64,000 nt of DNA, from contig CP070815.1 in assembly GCA_020344215.1 (NCBI GenBank), positions 3,181,087 to 3,245,086 on the forward strand, in the 5' to 3' direction. Every line of letters begins with the position of its first letter. The stretch's first letter is position 1. Both the position numbers and the translations under genes were made by a program. The notes under the pieces are model-generated. The model worked only from the letters and a program-made list of their open reading frames with translations, searched no databases and was not told the DNA's origin. Positions 26,077 to 34,760 of the stretch are shown here, piece after piece. The DNA is from Gemmatimonadota bacterium (GTDB lineage: Bacteria; Gemmatimonadota; Gemmatimonadetes; Palauibacterales; KS3-K002).

Positions 26077-27573
26077 GTGGACATACGCACTAGACTCGTC
26101 TTCGCCCTGGTCGCGGTGTCGCTGGGCAGCATGCTCGCTCTCGGTGCGATGGCTTACAGGATGGTCGGCGGCCTGTTGCAGGAGAACACGCTCCGTCAGC
26201 TCGACTCGCTTGCGGAGACGAAGAAGCAGGACCTTGAGCGAGTGTTTCTGGGGTGGCAGGATCGCGTCCACCTGATCGCCAGTCGTACGCAGCTGAGGTT
26301 GAGCCTGCGCGCTTTTGATCAGACGGGCAGCGCCGTCCAGCGGGGCCGGATCCGGCGGATCCTGGAGGACGCGCGTCGCTCCGTGAGCACGGTGCAGCAA
26401 CTCACCGTGTACGACCTGAACCGGCGGCCGGTCGCTTCGACGGCTTTAGAGGAGGCGGAGGGACTCCCGGAGCTGGAAGCCTCGCAGCTGCCCGCCGGCG
26501 AGATGCTGGCCTACCGGGGCATTTCGCTCAGCGACGAAGAGGGACTCCGGGTCGTCTTCGTGGCGCCCCTGATACTGGAGGGTGAGCGGATCGGCGCGCT
26601 GCTTGTCCATTTGAGCGCCCGGGAGCTGGTCGAGGTGACCCAGAACTTCACCGGTCTCGGCGAGACAGGCGAAACACTGATCGTGCTGCCGGGGGAAGCG
26701 GGGAGTCCGCGGATACTCCTTTCAACCCGGCCTCAGCCCGACGGCCGGCCCGCCATCGTTCGCCTGGAAGACATGGACGACCCAGCCGAGCGGGCGATGA
26801 GGGGAGAAGAAGAGCCGTCCTCCGAGGGCCTCATCGACTATCGCGGACAGCCGGTCTGGGTAGCTACCCGCTACCTGCCCGAGGTCGAGTGGGGCGTGGT
26901 CGTGAAGTTCGACGCCGCCGAGGAGCGCGAGCCGATTCTGAGCCTCCGGCGGCAGCTGACGCGGCTTGGCCTATCGCTCTCGGCCTTCGCGATCCTGCTC
27001 GGCACCCTGCTCGGCCTCCGGTTCGCCAAACCGATACACGACCTGGCCGAGGTGGCGAATCGGATCCGGCTGGGCGAGCTGGGCGCTCGGGCCAGGTCGG
27101 AGAGACAGGACGAGATCGGGCTTCTCGCACGCACCTTCAATCAGATGGCGGAGGAGCTGGAGGGGCAAGTGACGCTGTTGCACGAATTCCAGAAGTACTT
27201 CGAGGTCTCGCTGGACATGCTTTGCATCGCCGGGACGGACGGCTTCTTCAAGCGTGTCAACCCCGCCTTCGAGCGGACGTTGGGCTGGCCGGCGGAAGCG
27301 CTGCTGAGCCGGCCGTTCGTCGAGTTCGTGCACCCGGACGACGTCGAATCGACCGTCCGCGAGATCGAGAAGCTCAGCCAGGGCATCCCCACCGTCTCCT
27401 TCGAGAACCGTTACCGCTGCGCCGACGGCACTTACAGGTATCTGCAGTGGACCTCGTATCCAGAGTCGGAGACGGGTCTGCTCTATGCGGTTGCTCGCGA
27501 CGTCACTGAGTCCAGGCAGGCGCAAAGGCCCCTGCCGGCCGGCGGCGAGCCCGAAGCCAGCGATCCCGCCTAG
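26077..27573 (+). CDS. Cache-HAMP-PAS sensor without an output domain
   Basis: 498 residues. First membrane helix (VFALVAVSLGSMLALGAMAY), extracytoplasmic cache-like domain (residues 35-290), second helix (LSLSAFAILLGTLLGL), HAMP (FAKPIHDLAEVANRIRLGELGARA), short coiled coil, then one PAS/PAC domain (DMLCIAGTDGFFKRVNPAFERTLGW to YAVARDVTESRQAQ). The protein stops about 17 residues after the PAC motif, where a kinase or cyclase domain would normally begin. A 2-nt gap separates it from the antiporter gene, so no missing kinase frame follows. It may act through a partner, or be truncated. Confidence 0.82.
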   Translation: MDIRTRLVFALVAVSLGSMLALGAMAYRMVGGLLQENTLRQLDSLAETKKQDLERVFLGWQDRVHLIASRTQLRLSLRAFDQTGSAVQRGRIRRILEDARRSVSTVQQLTVYDLNRRPVASTALEEAEGLPELEASQLPAGEMLAYRGISLSDEEGLRVVFVAPLILEGERIGALLVHLSARELVEVTQNFTGLGETGETLIVLPGEAGSPRILLSTRPQPDGRPAIVRLEDMDDPAERAMRGEEEPSSEGLIDYRGQPVWVATRYLPEVEWGVVVKFDAAEEREPILSLRRQLTRLGLSLSAFAILLGTLLGLRFAKPIHDLAEVANRIRLGELGARARSERQDEIGLLARTFNQMAEELEGQVTLLHEFQKYFEVSLDMLCIAGTDGFFKRVNPAFERTLGWPAEALLSRPFVEFVHPDDVESTVREIEKLSQGIPTVSFENRYRCADGTYRYLQWTSYPESETGLLYAVARDVTESRQAQRPLPAGGEPEASDPA

Positions 27574-27575
27574 GC

Positions 27576-28529
27576 GTGGCCTACATTCAGCTCTTCGGTG
27601 GCCTGATCTACCTTCTCATGGGGGGTGACCTCTTGGTGCGCGGCGCGGTCGCGCTGGCGCGCCGAGTGCGCGTGCCGCCATTCGTCATCGCCGTCAGCGT
27701 GGTTGCCTTCGGGACGTCGCTACCCGAGCTCGTGGTCACGGTCCAGGCCGTCCTTGAGGGCTACCTCGGTATCGCGATCGGCAACGTCGTCGGCAGCAAC
27801 ATCGCGAACGTTCTGCTCGTAATCGGTACGCCGATCATCGTCTACCCGCTCGCCTGTACTGAGCGCTCCGCTCGCCGCGACAGCGTCGTCATGCTGGGCG
27901 TCAGCGTTTTCTTCGTGGTCCTCTGCTTCGTCGGCGATCTTGACCGGCTCGCAGGTCTCGTGCTCTTGGCAGGACTGGCCGCCTTGCTGGGCTATACCGT
28001 GCGAGAGACCGCCCGTACCCAGCGTGACGTGGATCGCAGCACGCCGATGGAGTGGGTGCTTGGGCTACCGAGCAGAGCCCGGATGATCGCGCTGTTCATC
28101 GTCGCCGGCGTGGTCGGGTTACCTCTGGGGGCGGGGATGTTCGTCGAAGCTGCGGCGGACGTGGCTGGCCAGCTTGGCGTTTCCGACACCGTCGTTGGCC
28201 TCACGATCGTGGCGGTGGGCACTTCGCTTCCGGAGCTTGCCACCGCCCACGTCGCGGCTATCCGGCGACAAACTGAAGTGGCTGTCGGTACGGTGATCGG
28301 GAGCTGTGTCTTCAACATCCTGGGCATCATGGGGGTAGCCGCGGTGGCGAGCCCCTCACCGATCCCGGTGCCGAGCGGCTTCCTGTCCCTCGACCTTCCA
28401 GTCATGCTGGGTGCCGCATTCGCGTTGACCATCCTGGTCTGGCGCCGGAGGCCGACTGGGCGCGCAGCGGGCATATTGCTCGTAGCCGGCTATGGCGCGT
28501 ATCTAGTGGCGTTGCTCAGCAGTGCGTAG
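27576..28529 (+). CDS. Calcium/sodium antiporter (CaCA family, YrbG-like)
   Basis: 317 residues, the usual length for bacterial YrbG. The two inverted alpha-repeats are obvious: VVAFGTSLPELVVT with GNVVGSNIANVLLVIG, and IVAVGTSLPELATA with GTVIGSCVFNILGIMG. Both have the GTSLPE ion-binding signature, and the protein is membrane-embedded throughout. It exchanges calcium for sodium or protons. GTG 27576 starts 2 nt after the sensor stop, implying one transcript. Its 3' end overlaps that of the EamA gene by 14 bp. Confidence 0.93.
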   Translation: MAYIQLFGGLIYLLMGGDLLVRGAVALARRVRVPPFVIAVSVVAFGTSLPELVVTVQAVLEGYLGIAIGNVVGSNIANVLLVIGTPIIVYPLACTERSARRDSVVMLGVSVFFVVLCFVGDLDRLAGLVLLAGLAALLGYTVRETARTQRDVDRSTPMEWVLGLPSRARMIALFIVAGVVGLPLGAGMFVEAAADVAGQLGVSDTVVGLTIVAVGTSLPELATAHVAAIRRQTEVAVGTVIGSCVFNILGIMGVAAVASPSPIPVPSGFLSLDLPVMLGAAFALTILVWRRRPTGRAAGILLVAGYGAYLVALLSSA

Positions 28530-29541
28530 CCGCGCCGCCCTGCAAGACGGCGCGCGGTCCATTCGACGAGCAACTCGCAGCCGCTAGCTCGCCTCGTCCT
28601 TCAGTCACCGAACCCGAGCTTGACGTGTCGGGCATCGTACCGTCGGCTACGATAGCCGCAGCACCGGTAATCATCGCCAGCGCCGCGAGAACTGTCCGCG
28701 CGCTCAGCGCTTCTCCACCGATGGCGCAACCCAGGAGGACCGCGACCGCCGGGTTCACGAACGAGTGACTCGAGACCCGCGCCGGAGACGTGACTCTCAG
28801 CAACCACGTGTAGGCGGCGAAGGCGATGATGGAGCCGAACAAAACCAGATAGAGCAGCGAACAAATCGAGCGAGCTGAGATCGAATCGAACGTAGTCGTC
28901 TCGCCGCTCAGGCAGCTCACCAGTAGGAGCGAGCTTCCCCCCGTGAGGAGACCCATCCCGGCAGTGAGTGAAGGACTGCGGGGAAAGTCTGCGCCGCTCG
29001 CGTAGACCGATCCGGCTGCCCACGATACGTCGGCCAGCAGCAGGACCGCCGTGCCGAGTGGGTCCACCGGCGCACTTCCTAAGAGCTCGGCGGGGCCGAT
29101 TAGAAAGGCCACGCCGCCGATCCCCAGCAGCAGGCTGGCTAGCACCCGTCCGCTGATAGCTCGTCCACGCTTCTGCAGCGCTACAAGGAGGATGATCCAA
29201 AGGGGCGTCGTCGCCGATACGAGCGCTGCCACCCCCGACGTCAGGCGCTGTTCGGCCCAGGCGAGCCCGCCATGGCCGATCAGGAAGAGGAGGATCCCAG
29301 CGACGACCGCTGAGCGCCAATGTCTCGAGTCCGGGCGCTCGGCACCCCGCAGACGCGCGAAAGCATAAAGCGCCGCTCCGGCCACGACCGAGCGGCTGCC
29401 CATCATGAAGAGCGGGGGCAACGTCTCTATCGCGTAACGGATCGCCAAATAGGTCGAGCCCCAGATCAGGTAGATCGCCCCGAAGGCCGCGATCTGCTGG
29501 ATAGTCGTGTCGTTGAAATCCGGCCGCTCAAGTGTAGCCAC
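28516..29541 (-). CDS. EamA/DMT-superfamily metabolite exporter
   Basis: 341 residues with about ten membrane helices in two EamA repeats. IYLIWGSTYLAIRYAIETLPP opens the first; SGVAALVSATTPLWIILL closes it; the second ends near SAGTVLAAL-like text (SARTVLAALAMITGAAAIV). It resembles YedA-like drug/metabolite exporters. The substrate is unknown. It is divergent from a CGNR regulator across a 123-bp gap, an arrangement that often means local regulation of the exporter by the regulator. Confidence 0.9.
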   Translation of the reverse strand: MATLERPDFNDTTIQQIAAFGAIYLIWGSTYLAIRYAIETLPPLFMMGSRSVVAGAALYAFARLRGAERPDSRHWRSAVVAGILLFLIGHGGLAWAEQRLTSGVAALVSATTPLWIILLVALQKRGRAISGRVLASLLLGIGGVAFLIGPAELLGSAPVDPLGTAVLLLADVSWAAGSVYASGADFPRSPSLTAGMGLLTGGSSLLLVSCLSGETTTFDSISARSICSLLYLVLFGSIIAFAAYTWLLRVTSPARVSSHSFVNPAVAVLLGCAIGGEALSARTVLAALAMITGAAAIVADGTMPDTSSSGSVTEGRGELAAASCSSNGPRAVLQGGAATHC

Positions 29542-29579
29542 CTTGAATCTCCTGGGAGTGCCCTATTGACGGGCGGCAC

Positions 29580-29607
29580 TAACTACCGTAGCATTCTTTA
29601 GTGGTTA
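29580..29607. promoter_or_regulatory. Inverted repeat between exporter and CGNR regulator, candidate operator
   Basis: TAACTACCGTA (29580-29590) and TTTAGTGGTTA (29597-29607) form an imperfect inverted repeat (7 of 11 positions) in the shared promoter gap. TTGACG at 29565 with TAGCAT about 17 bp on could be a plus-strand promoter overlapped by it. Confidence 0.3.
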
Positions 29608-29664
29608 ATATAGCGCGGCGGGTATAACCGGTCAAGTACCTTTTGCGGGTTAGGTGGCACGGCC

Positions 29665-30324
29665 ATGAGTGTGAAAGGCGGAGGCGTTCAGACGCGCGAC
29701 GGTTTCCTCTTCGAGCTCTCTGGTGGGCGATTGTGCCTCGATCTGGCCAACACGGTAGACGATCGGCCGGCGGATCAGCGGAAGGAGCTCCTGGGCAGCT
29801 ACTCCGACCTCGTCGCGTGGGCCGAGCAGGCGCGTGTGGTAACGAGCGAGGAGGCGGAGGTGCTGCATGAGGAGGCGGCGCGGCGGCCGGAAGAGGCTCA
29901 GGGCACTCTCGCGGCGGCGCGGAGGCTGCGTGAGGCGCTCTTCGCTATCTTCTCGTGTGTTGCGAACGGCCAGTCTCCGCCCGAAGGGGCCCTCGCCGTG
30001 CTCAATACTGCGCTTCCGGGCGCCATGAGCGCGCTTCGCGTCGCCGCTGCCGGGGGCGTCTTCGAGTGGCGCTGGTCGTTGGATGAGCGCGGGCTTGACC
30101 GGATACTTTCGCCTGTGATCAGGGATGCCGCCGAGCTTCTGACGTCGCCGGATCTATCGCGGGTCAGGCTATGCGAGTCAGAGAGTTGTGGGTGGCTGTT
30201 TCTCGACAAGAGCCGCAACAGGACGCGGCGCTGGTGCGACATGAGCGTTTGCGGGAACCGTGCCAAGGCGCGGCGGCACTATGAGCGCAAGAAGCGGGGG
30301 TCGGAGGCGGGCGGGTCGATCTAG
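29665..30324 (+). CDS. ABATE/CGNR zinc-finger transcriptional regulator
   Basis: 219 residues. An N-terminal ABATE ligand-binding-like domain (GGRLCLDLANTVDDRP) is followed by the C-terminal CGNR zinc finger: RLCESESCGWLFLD, then RRWCDMSVCGNRAKARRHYERKK, giving four zinc cysteines and the CGNR signature. The family binds DNA and is thought to sense a small molecule. It is divergent from the EamA exporter, which is its most likely target. Confidence 0.9.
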   Translation: MSVKGGGVQTRDGFLFELSGGRLCLDLANTVDDRPADQRKELLGSYSDLVAWAEQARVVTSEEAEVLHEEAARRPEEAQGTLAAARRLREALFAIFSCVANGQSPPEGALAVLNTALPGAMSALRVAAAGGVFEWRWSLDERGLDRILSPVIRDAAELLTSPDLSRVRLCESESCGWLFLDKSRNRTRRWCDMSVCGNRAKARRHYERKKRGSEAGGSI

Positions 30325-30361
30325 ACGACCTGACGCTGTCCGGGCCGGTCGGGGGGATAGA

Positions 30362-31909
30362 ATGACGGTTCATCGACGGCTGCGCCTTTCAATCTGTTTG
30401 CTCTCGCTCTCGGCCGTTACACTCGCCGCGGCGGCGGCCGTGGCTCAGGAGCGGGAGTCCATCTTTGACAGGGCCGTTCATATAGAGGAAACGCTCATCA
30501 CGGAAATTCCGGAGACGCCGCGCTGTGAGGAACAGCTCGAGCTAACCGTGCGGCGCGTGGATGTCGGCGGCGCCGAACTCTATGTCGAGGAGGAGGGATC
30601 GGGGGTGCCGCTTGTCCTGATCAACGGGGGACCGGGCGGCACGCATCACTATTTCCACCCGTGGTTCGGGCGAGCGCGGGGCTTCGCCCGCGTCATCTAC
30701 TACGACCAACGTGGCACCGGGCTATCCGACTACGAGCCAGGCGCGGACGGTTACTCCGTCGAGCAGGCGGTCGACGATCTCGAGGCTTTGCGGGTCGCGC
30801 TGGGAATCGATGAGTGGGTGCTCGTCGGGCTCTCGTACGGCGGTTTCCTGGCACAGTACTACACGACGAGCTACCCGCGGAACGTTGCGGGCCTGGTGCT
30901 CATCGGCGCGAGTCTGGGAATGTGGGTGGATACGGGCCGCTCCAGGCAGTACGAGTTCATCTCGGAGGCCGAGCTCGACAGGATGCGCGAGGTCCGGGCA
31001 CAGCTGCGCGAGCTACGCGAGCGCGAGGGGTGGTCGCGTCAGAAGTACATCCGGCTGCTGGTCTACAACAACCATATCAACGGCGACTGGAAGCGCCAGA
31101 ACTACTATAGGCCCACGCCGGAGAAGTTCGCGCAGATCGCTCTCTACGAGTGGGTGCACGACGACGACTTCAATCCGATCATGAGCCAGAGCCAACAGAA
31201 GGTAGACTTGAGCGGCGCCTTCGACCGCAACCCGATCCCGACACTCATCTTGGAGGGTAAGTGGGACCTGACCTGGGGCGAGGCGAAGTCGACGATTCTG
31301 TCGCGCAACCACCCGAACGCCCGCATGGTCGTAGTCGAGCACGCCGGGCACTCGATCTACGACGAGAATCCGGACGCCTTTTTCGCCGAGCTCGAGAAGT
31401 TTGTCCGCGATCTGCCGCTCGTCGACCGCGTCGAGATGGAAGCTTTCGAGGAACATCTGGTCGCCTGGCGCGCCCGCTGGGAAGGCTCGCCGTTCTACTA
31501 CCTGAGGGTTGCCGGCTGGGGTAAGAGCGGCAGCGAACGGATCGTAGAAGTCTACACCTCGAGCTGGCTGGACGAGATCGAGCAGCCGAGGGAACTGCTG
31601 CGGGCGGGCTTCGCACTTTACGACGCGGAGGACTACGGGGAAGCGTTGCGGGCATTTGTAAAGTTGGAGGAGATCGCCCACTCCGCCGGGGATCAAAGCC
31701 GTTACGCCGTGTCCATCATCTGGCAGGGGCACATGCTCGACTTGCTCGGGCGCCGGGAGGAGGCGATCGCTCGCTACCAGCGCGCCGTCGACCTGGGATC
31801 GGAAGGCGGCATGCGACACGACCAGTATGGGCTGTCCTACGAGTTCGGCCCCTACGCGGCCGAACGCTTGCTGACGCCCTTCCGGCGGCTCGAGAACACA
31901 CTGCCCTAG
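30362..31909 (+). CDS. Exported alpha/beta-hydrolase (prolyl-aminopeptidase-like) with TPR-like tail
   Basis: 515 residues from ATG 30362. Signal peptide (LSICLLSLSAVTLAAAAAVA), oxyanion-hole motif INGGPGGTHHYF, nucleophile elbow GLSYGGF, Asp probably in EGKWDLTWG and His in HAGHSIYD. Residues 30-330 match the proline iminopeptidase-like branch. The last 120 residues form helices resembling tetratricopeptides (ALYDAEDYGEALRAFVKLEEI, RREEAIARYQRAVDLG). It probably cleaves peptides or esters in the periplasm. Confidence 0.85.
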   Translation: MTVHRRLRLSICLLSLSAVTLAAAAAVAQERESIFDRAVHIEETLITEIPETPRCEEQLELTVRRVDVGGAELYVEEEGSGVPLVLINGGPGGTHHYFHPWFGRARGFARVIYYDQRGTGLSDYEPGADGYSVEQAVDDLEALRVALGIDEWVLVGLSYGGFLAQYYTTSYPRNVAGLVLIGASLGMWVDTGRSRQYEFISEAELDRMREVRAQLRELREREGWSRQKYIRLLVYNNHINGDWKRQNYYRPTPEKFAQIALYEWVHDDDFNPIMSQSQQKVDLSGAFDRNPIPTLILEGKWDLTWGEAKSTILSRNHPNARMVVVEHAGHSIYDENPDAFFAELEKFVRDLPLVDRVEMEAFEEHLVAWRARWEGSPFYYLRVAGWGKSGSERIVEVYTSSWLDEIEQPRELLRAGFALYDAEDYGEALRAFVKLEEIAHSAGDQSRYAVSIIWQGHMLDLLGRREEAIARYQRAVDLGSEGGMRHDQYGLSYEFGPYAAERLLTPFRRLENTLP

Positions 31910-32073
31910 GAGAGCCTCGCACTCGACAGCCCGCGCGTAAGCCGCCGGCCGCCGCCGAAACAGAGCCCTTGCCGGCCGCGTAGGGACCGTTAGCGATTCG
32001 CGCCCTACCGCTTTCCTGCCGCGCTGCCGGCGGCAGGCCGCGTCGGCCTCTACTACCGCGAGCGATCCGCCCA

Positions 32074-34506
32074 ATGGATACCCTGAAGCAAGACATCGGC
32101 TACGCGTTGCGCCTGTTCAAACGGTCTCCCGGGTTCACCGCCATCGCGGCGCTGACCATCGCACTGGGGATCGGCCCGACGACGACGATCTTCAGCGTCG
32201 CCAACGCGCTTCTCCACCGGACCCCGGCGGGCGTTCGCAATCCCGCAGGCCTCGTCTCGGTCTACGCGTCGGAGGAAGGTGGCTTTCGGTGGGGGACTAT
32301 GTCGTACCCGGTCTTCGAGGACTACCGGGACGCCGAGAACGGGCTGGACGGGCTGGCGGCGGTCGAGGCGTTCCCGGCGAGCCTATCCACCAGCGGTGTT
32401 GGCGATCCGGAGGTGGTGACCGGCCTCGCCGCATCGGCGAGCTACTTCGCGGTACTCGGTACGCGTCCCGCGTTCGGCCGCTTCTTCCTGCCGGATGAGG
32501 ACGATGCTCCGGCCGCCAATCCGGTCGTCGTCCTCAGTCACCGCATATGGGCGCGGCGTTTCGGGGCCGACTCGGCCGTGATCGGCACAACGGTCAACCT
32601 GAACCGCAATTCGTTCACCGTCATCGGAGTGGCGGAGGAAGGATTCCACGGTCACGTGGCGGGCTACGACGTCGCTCTCTGGGTCCCCATCGGCATGCGG
32701 GAGGCGGTGACCGGTCATGACCTGTCCGACAACGTGAGCGGGCTGGCGGCGGTCGGACGCCTGGCGACCGGCTGGTCGCTGGATCGTGCCGCTGCAGCGG
32801 CAGGCGTCATCTCCCGGAGACTCCGCGCCCGGCACCCGGATATTTTCGAGGATCACGCGCTCACCGTAGCGCCGTACTCGGTGATGCTGGACGAGGCGCG
32901 GGGCCCGGTAACGCTTTTCATGGCTCTCTTGCTCGTCGTGACGGGGATCCTGCTGCTGATCGCGAGTGTGAACGTGGGCAGCGTGATGTTGTCCCGAGCG
33001 ATGGGTCGTTCGCGCGAGGTCGCCGTGCGACTGGCGGTGGGCGCGGGGCGCTGGAGACTGGTTCGCCAGTTGCTCACCGAGAGCGTGTTGCTATTCACAC
33101 TCGGTGGAAGCGCGGGAATCCTGCTGGCGCTGTGGGCGACCCGTGGGCTCTCCGCCATCCAGTTGCCGGTTCCGGTGCCCGTCGTCTTCGACTTCGCGCC
33201 GGACCTGCGGGTGCTGGTCTTCACGCTGATCGTCGCGTTCGCGGCGGGAACGCTGTTCGGGCTGGCACCGGCGCTGCAGGCCACCAGGCAGGATTTGGTG
33301 ACCGCGCTCAAGGCCAACCCGGGCGACGCGCCCGGCGGCCGTAGCCGGCTGCGCAGCGTCTTCGTCGTCGCGCAGGTCTCCGGGTCGGTCGTGTTGCTCG
33401 TCGCCGCCGGCATGTTCCTGCGGGCGCTCGGTCGCGCGGACGCGGTGGACCTGGGCTTCGACCCTAACGGCGTCCACGTGTTGACCGTCGACGTATCGAT
33501 CCATCGCTACACGCGTGAAGAGGGGAAGGGTTTTCAGGCGCGGCTGTTAGAGCGCGCGGCTGCGCTGCCCGGTGTTGAATCGGCGGGGCTGGCGTCGATC
33601 CTGCCGCTGGGCTTCACCCAAGGTTCCACGCAGTTCACGCTTCCCGGGCACGAGCCGGTGCCGGGGAAGGGGCTGCGCAGGGCGGACTTCAGCATGGTCA
33701 CGCCGGGGTACTTCGAGACGATGCGGATCGGCATCGTGGCTGGCCGCGCGTTCGACGAGGGTGATCGTGAAGGGTCGGCGCCGGTCTTGATCGTCAACCA
33801 AACGGCGGCCCGGCAGTTCTGGGCCGCTGAGGGTGCGGTGGGCAAGCTGATTCTGTGGGGGGAAACGCCGTACGAGGTGGTCGGAGTGGCGAGTGATGGT
33901 AAGTACCGCTCGATCGGCGATGCGCCCCGCCCGATGGTCTACCTGGCGCTCGCGCAGCGCCACGCCTCGGAGGTATCGCTGGTCGCTCGAACGGTGCCGG
34001 GCGCCCCGCGGATCGACCGGCCCGTTCGAGAGATCGCGCTCGAGCTGGATCCGGATCTGCCGGTACAGACGAACGCGCCGTACGCGCAAATCATCGGGCT
34101 CTCGCTCCTGCCGAACCGGGTCGCGGCCTTGATGACGCTGGGGTTCGGCGCGCTCGGTCTCCTGCTCGCCGCGGTCGGGCTTTTTGGCGTCCTTTCGTAC
34201 GGTGTGTCACAGCGGACCCGCGAGATTGGAATCCGGATCGCGCTGGGCGCGAGCGTGCGCGATGTTAACGCCCTGGTCATGGGGCAGGGACTCCGCCTGA
34301 CCGGCACGGGTCTGGTTATCGGGTGCCTGGCGGCGTTCGGCGCTGCGCAGCTGATTCGTGGTCTGTTGTTCGGCGTGAGCCCGGCGGATCCCGTGGCCTT
34401 TGGCAGCATCGCGCTGGTGTTTGCCGCCGTCGGTCTGCTGGCCAGCTACCTGCCGGCGCGACGTGCGACGCGCACGGATCCGCTGACCGCGTTGAGACAG
34501 GAGTAA
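32074..34506 (+). CDS. ADOP-type ABC transporter permease (MacB/FtsX-like)
   Basis: 810 residues. An N-terminal motif (DIGYALRLFKRSPGFTAIAALTIALGIG) and two repeats, each a MacB periplasmic domain plus FtsX permease domain, match the acidobacterial duplicated orphan permease family. The last FtsX segment ends QRTREIGIRIALGAS...DPLTALRQE. There is no ATPase gene beside it, as usual for this family. These proteins probably drive mechanotransmission or export across the envelope using an ATPase encoded elsewhere. A second copy lies at 36451-38907 on the other strand. Confidence 0.92.
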   Translation: MDTLKQDIGYALRLFKRSPGFTAIAALTIALGIGPTTTIFSVANALLHRTPAGVRNPAGLVSVYASEEGGFRWGTMSYPVFEDYRDAENGLDGLAAVEAFPASLSTSGVGDPEVVTGLAASASYFAVLGTRPAFGRFFLPDEDDAPAANPVVVLSHRIWARRFGADSAVIGTTVNLNRNSFTVIGVAEEGFHGHVAGYDVALWVPIGMREAVTGHDLSDNVSGLAAVGRLATGWSLDRAAAAAGVISRRLRARHPDIFEDHALTVAPYSVMLDEARGPVTLFMALLLVVTGILLLIASVNVGSVMLSRAMGRSREVAVRLAVGAGRWRLVRQLLTESVLLFTLGGSAGILLALWATRGLSAIQLPVPVPVVFDFAPDLRVLVFTLIVAFAAGTLFGLAPALQATRQDLVTALKANPGDAPGGRSRLRSVFVVAQVSGSVVLLVAAGMFLRALGRADAVDLGFDPNGVHVLTVDVSIHRYTREEGKGFQARLLERAAALPGVESAGLASILPLGFTQGSTQFTLPGHEPVPGKGLRRADFSMVTPGYFETMRIGIVAGRAFDEGDREGSAPVLIVNQTAARQFWAAEGAVGKLILWGETPYEVVGVASDGKYRSIGDAPRPMVYLALAQRHASEVSLVARTVPGAPRIDRPVREIALELDPDLPVQTNAPYAQIIGLSLLPNRVAALMTLGFGALGLLLAAVGLFGVLSYGVSQRTREIGIRIALGASVRDVNALVMGQGLRLTGTGLVIGCLAAFGAAQLIRGLLFGVSPADPVAFGSIALVFAAVGLLASYLPARRATRTDPLTALRQE

Positions 34507-34760
34507 ACGCTACGTTGGCGGTTAACGGTTAGCGCTCGCCGGCGGCAATCTCCTCGCGCTCGACGCGGCCACACGCTTCCTCGACCTCGGTCTTCATGCG
34601 GACGATGATTGCCTGAGACTGAGGCTTCTCCCAAGCACCCGCCTAGGTTGCGGAGGGAAAACGGCCGGGAACGGCAGGTTGCACGTGCATCCCCCGGCTC
34701 CCATCTTCTTATCGATAGTGTGTCCCTAGCACCGCGGATCCTCATTCATCCGGAGTCGTC

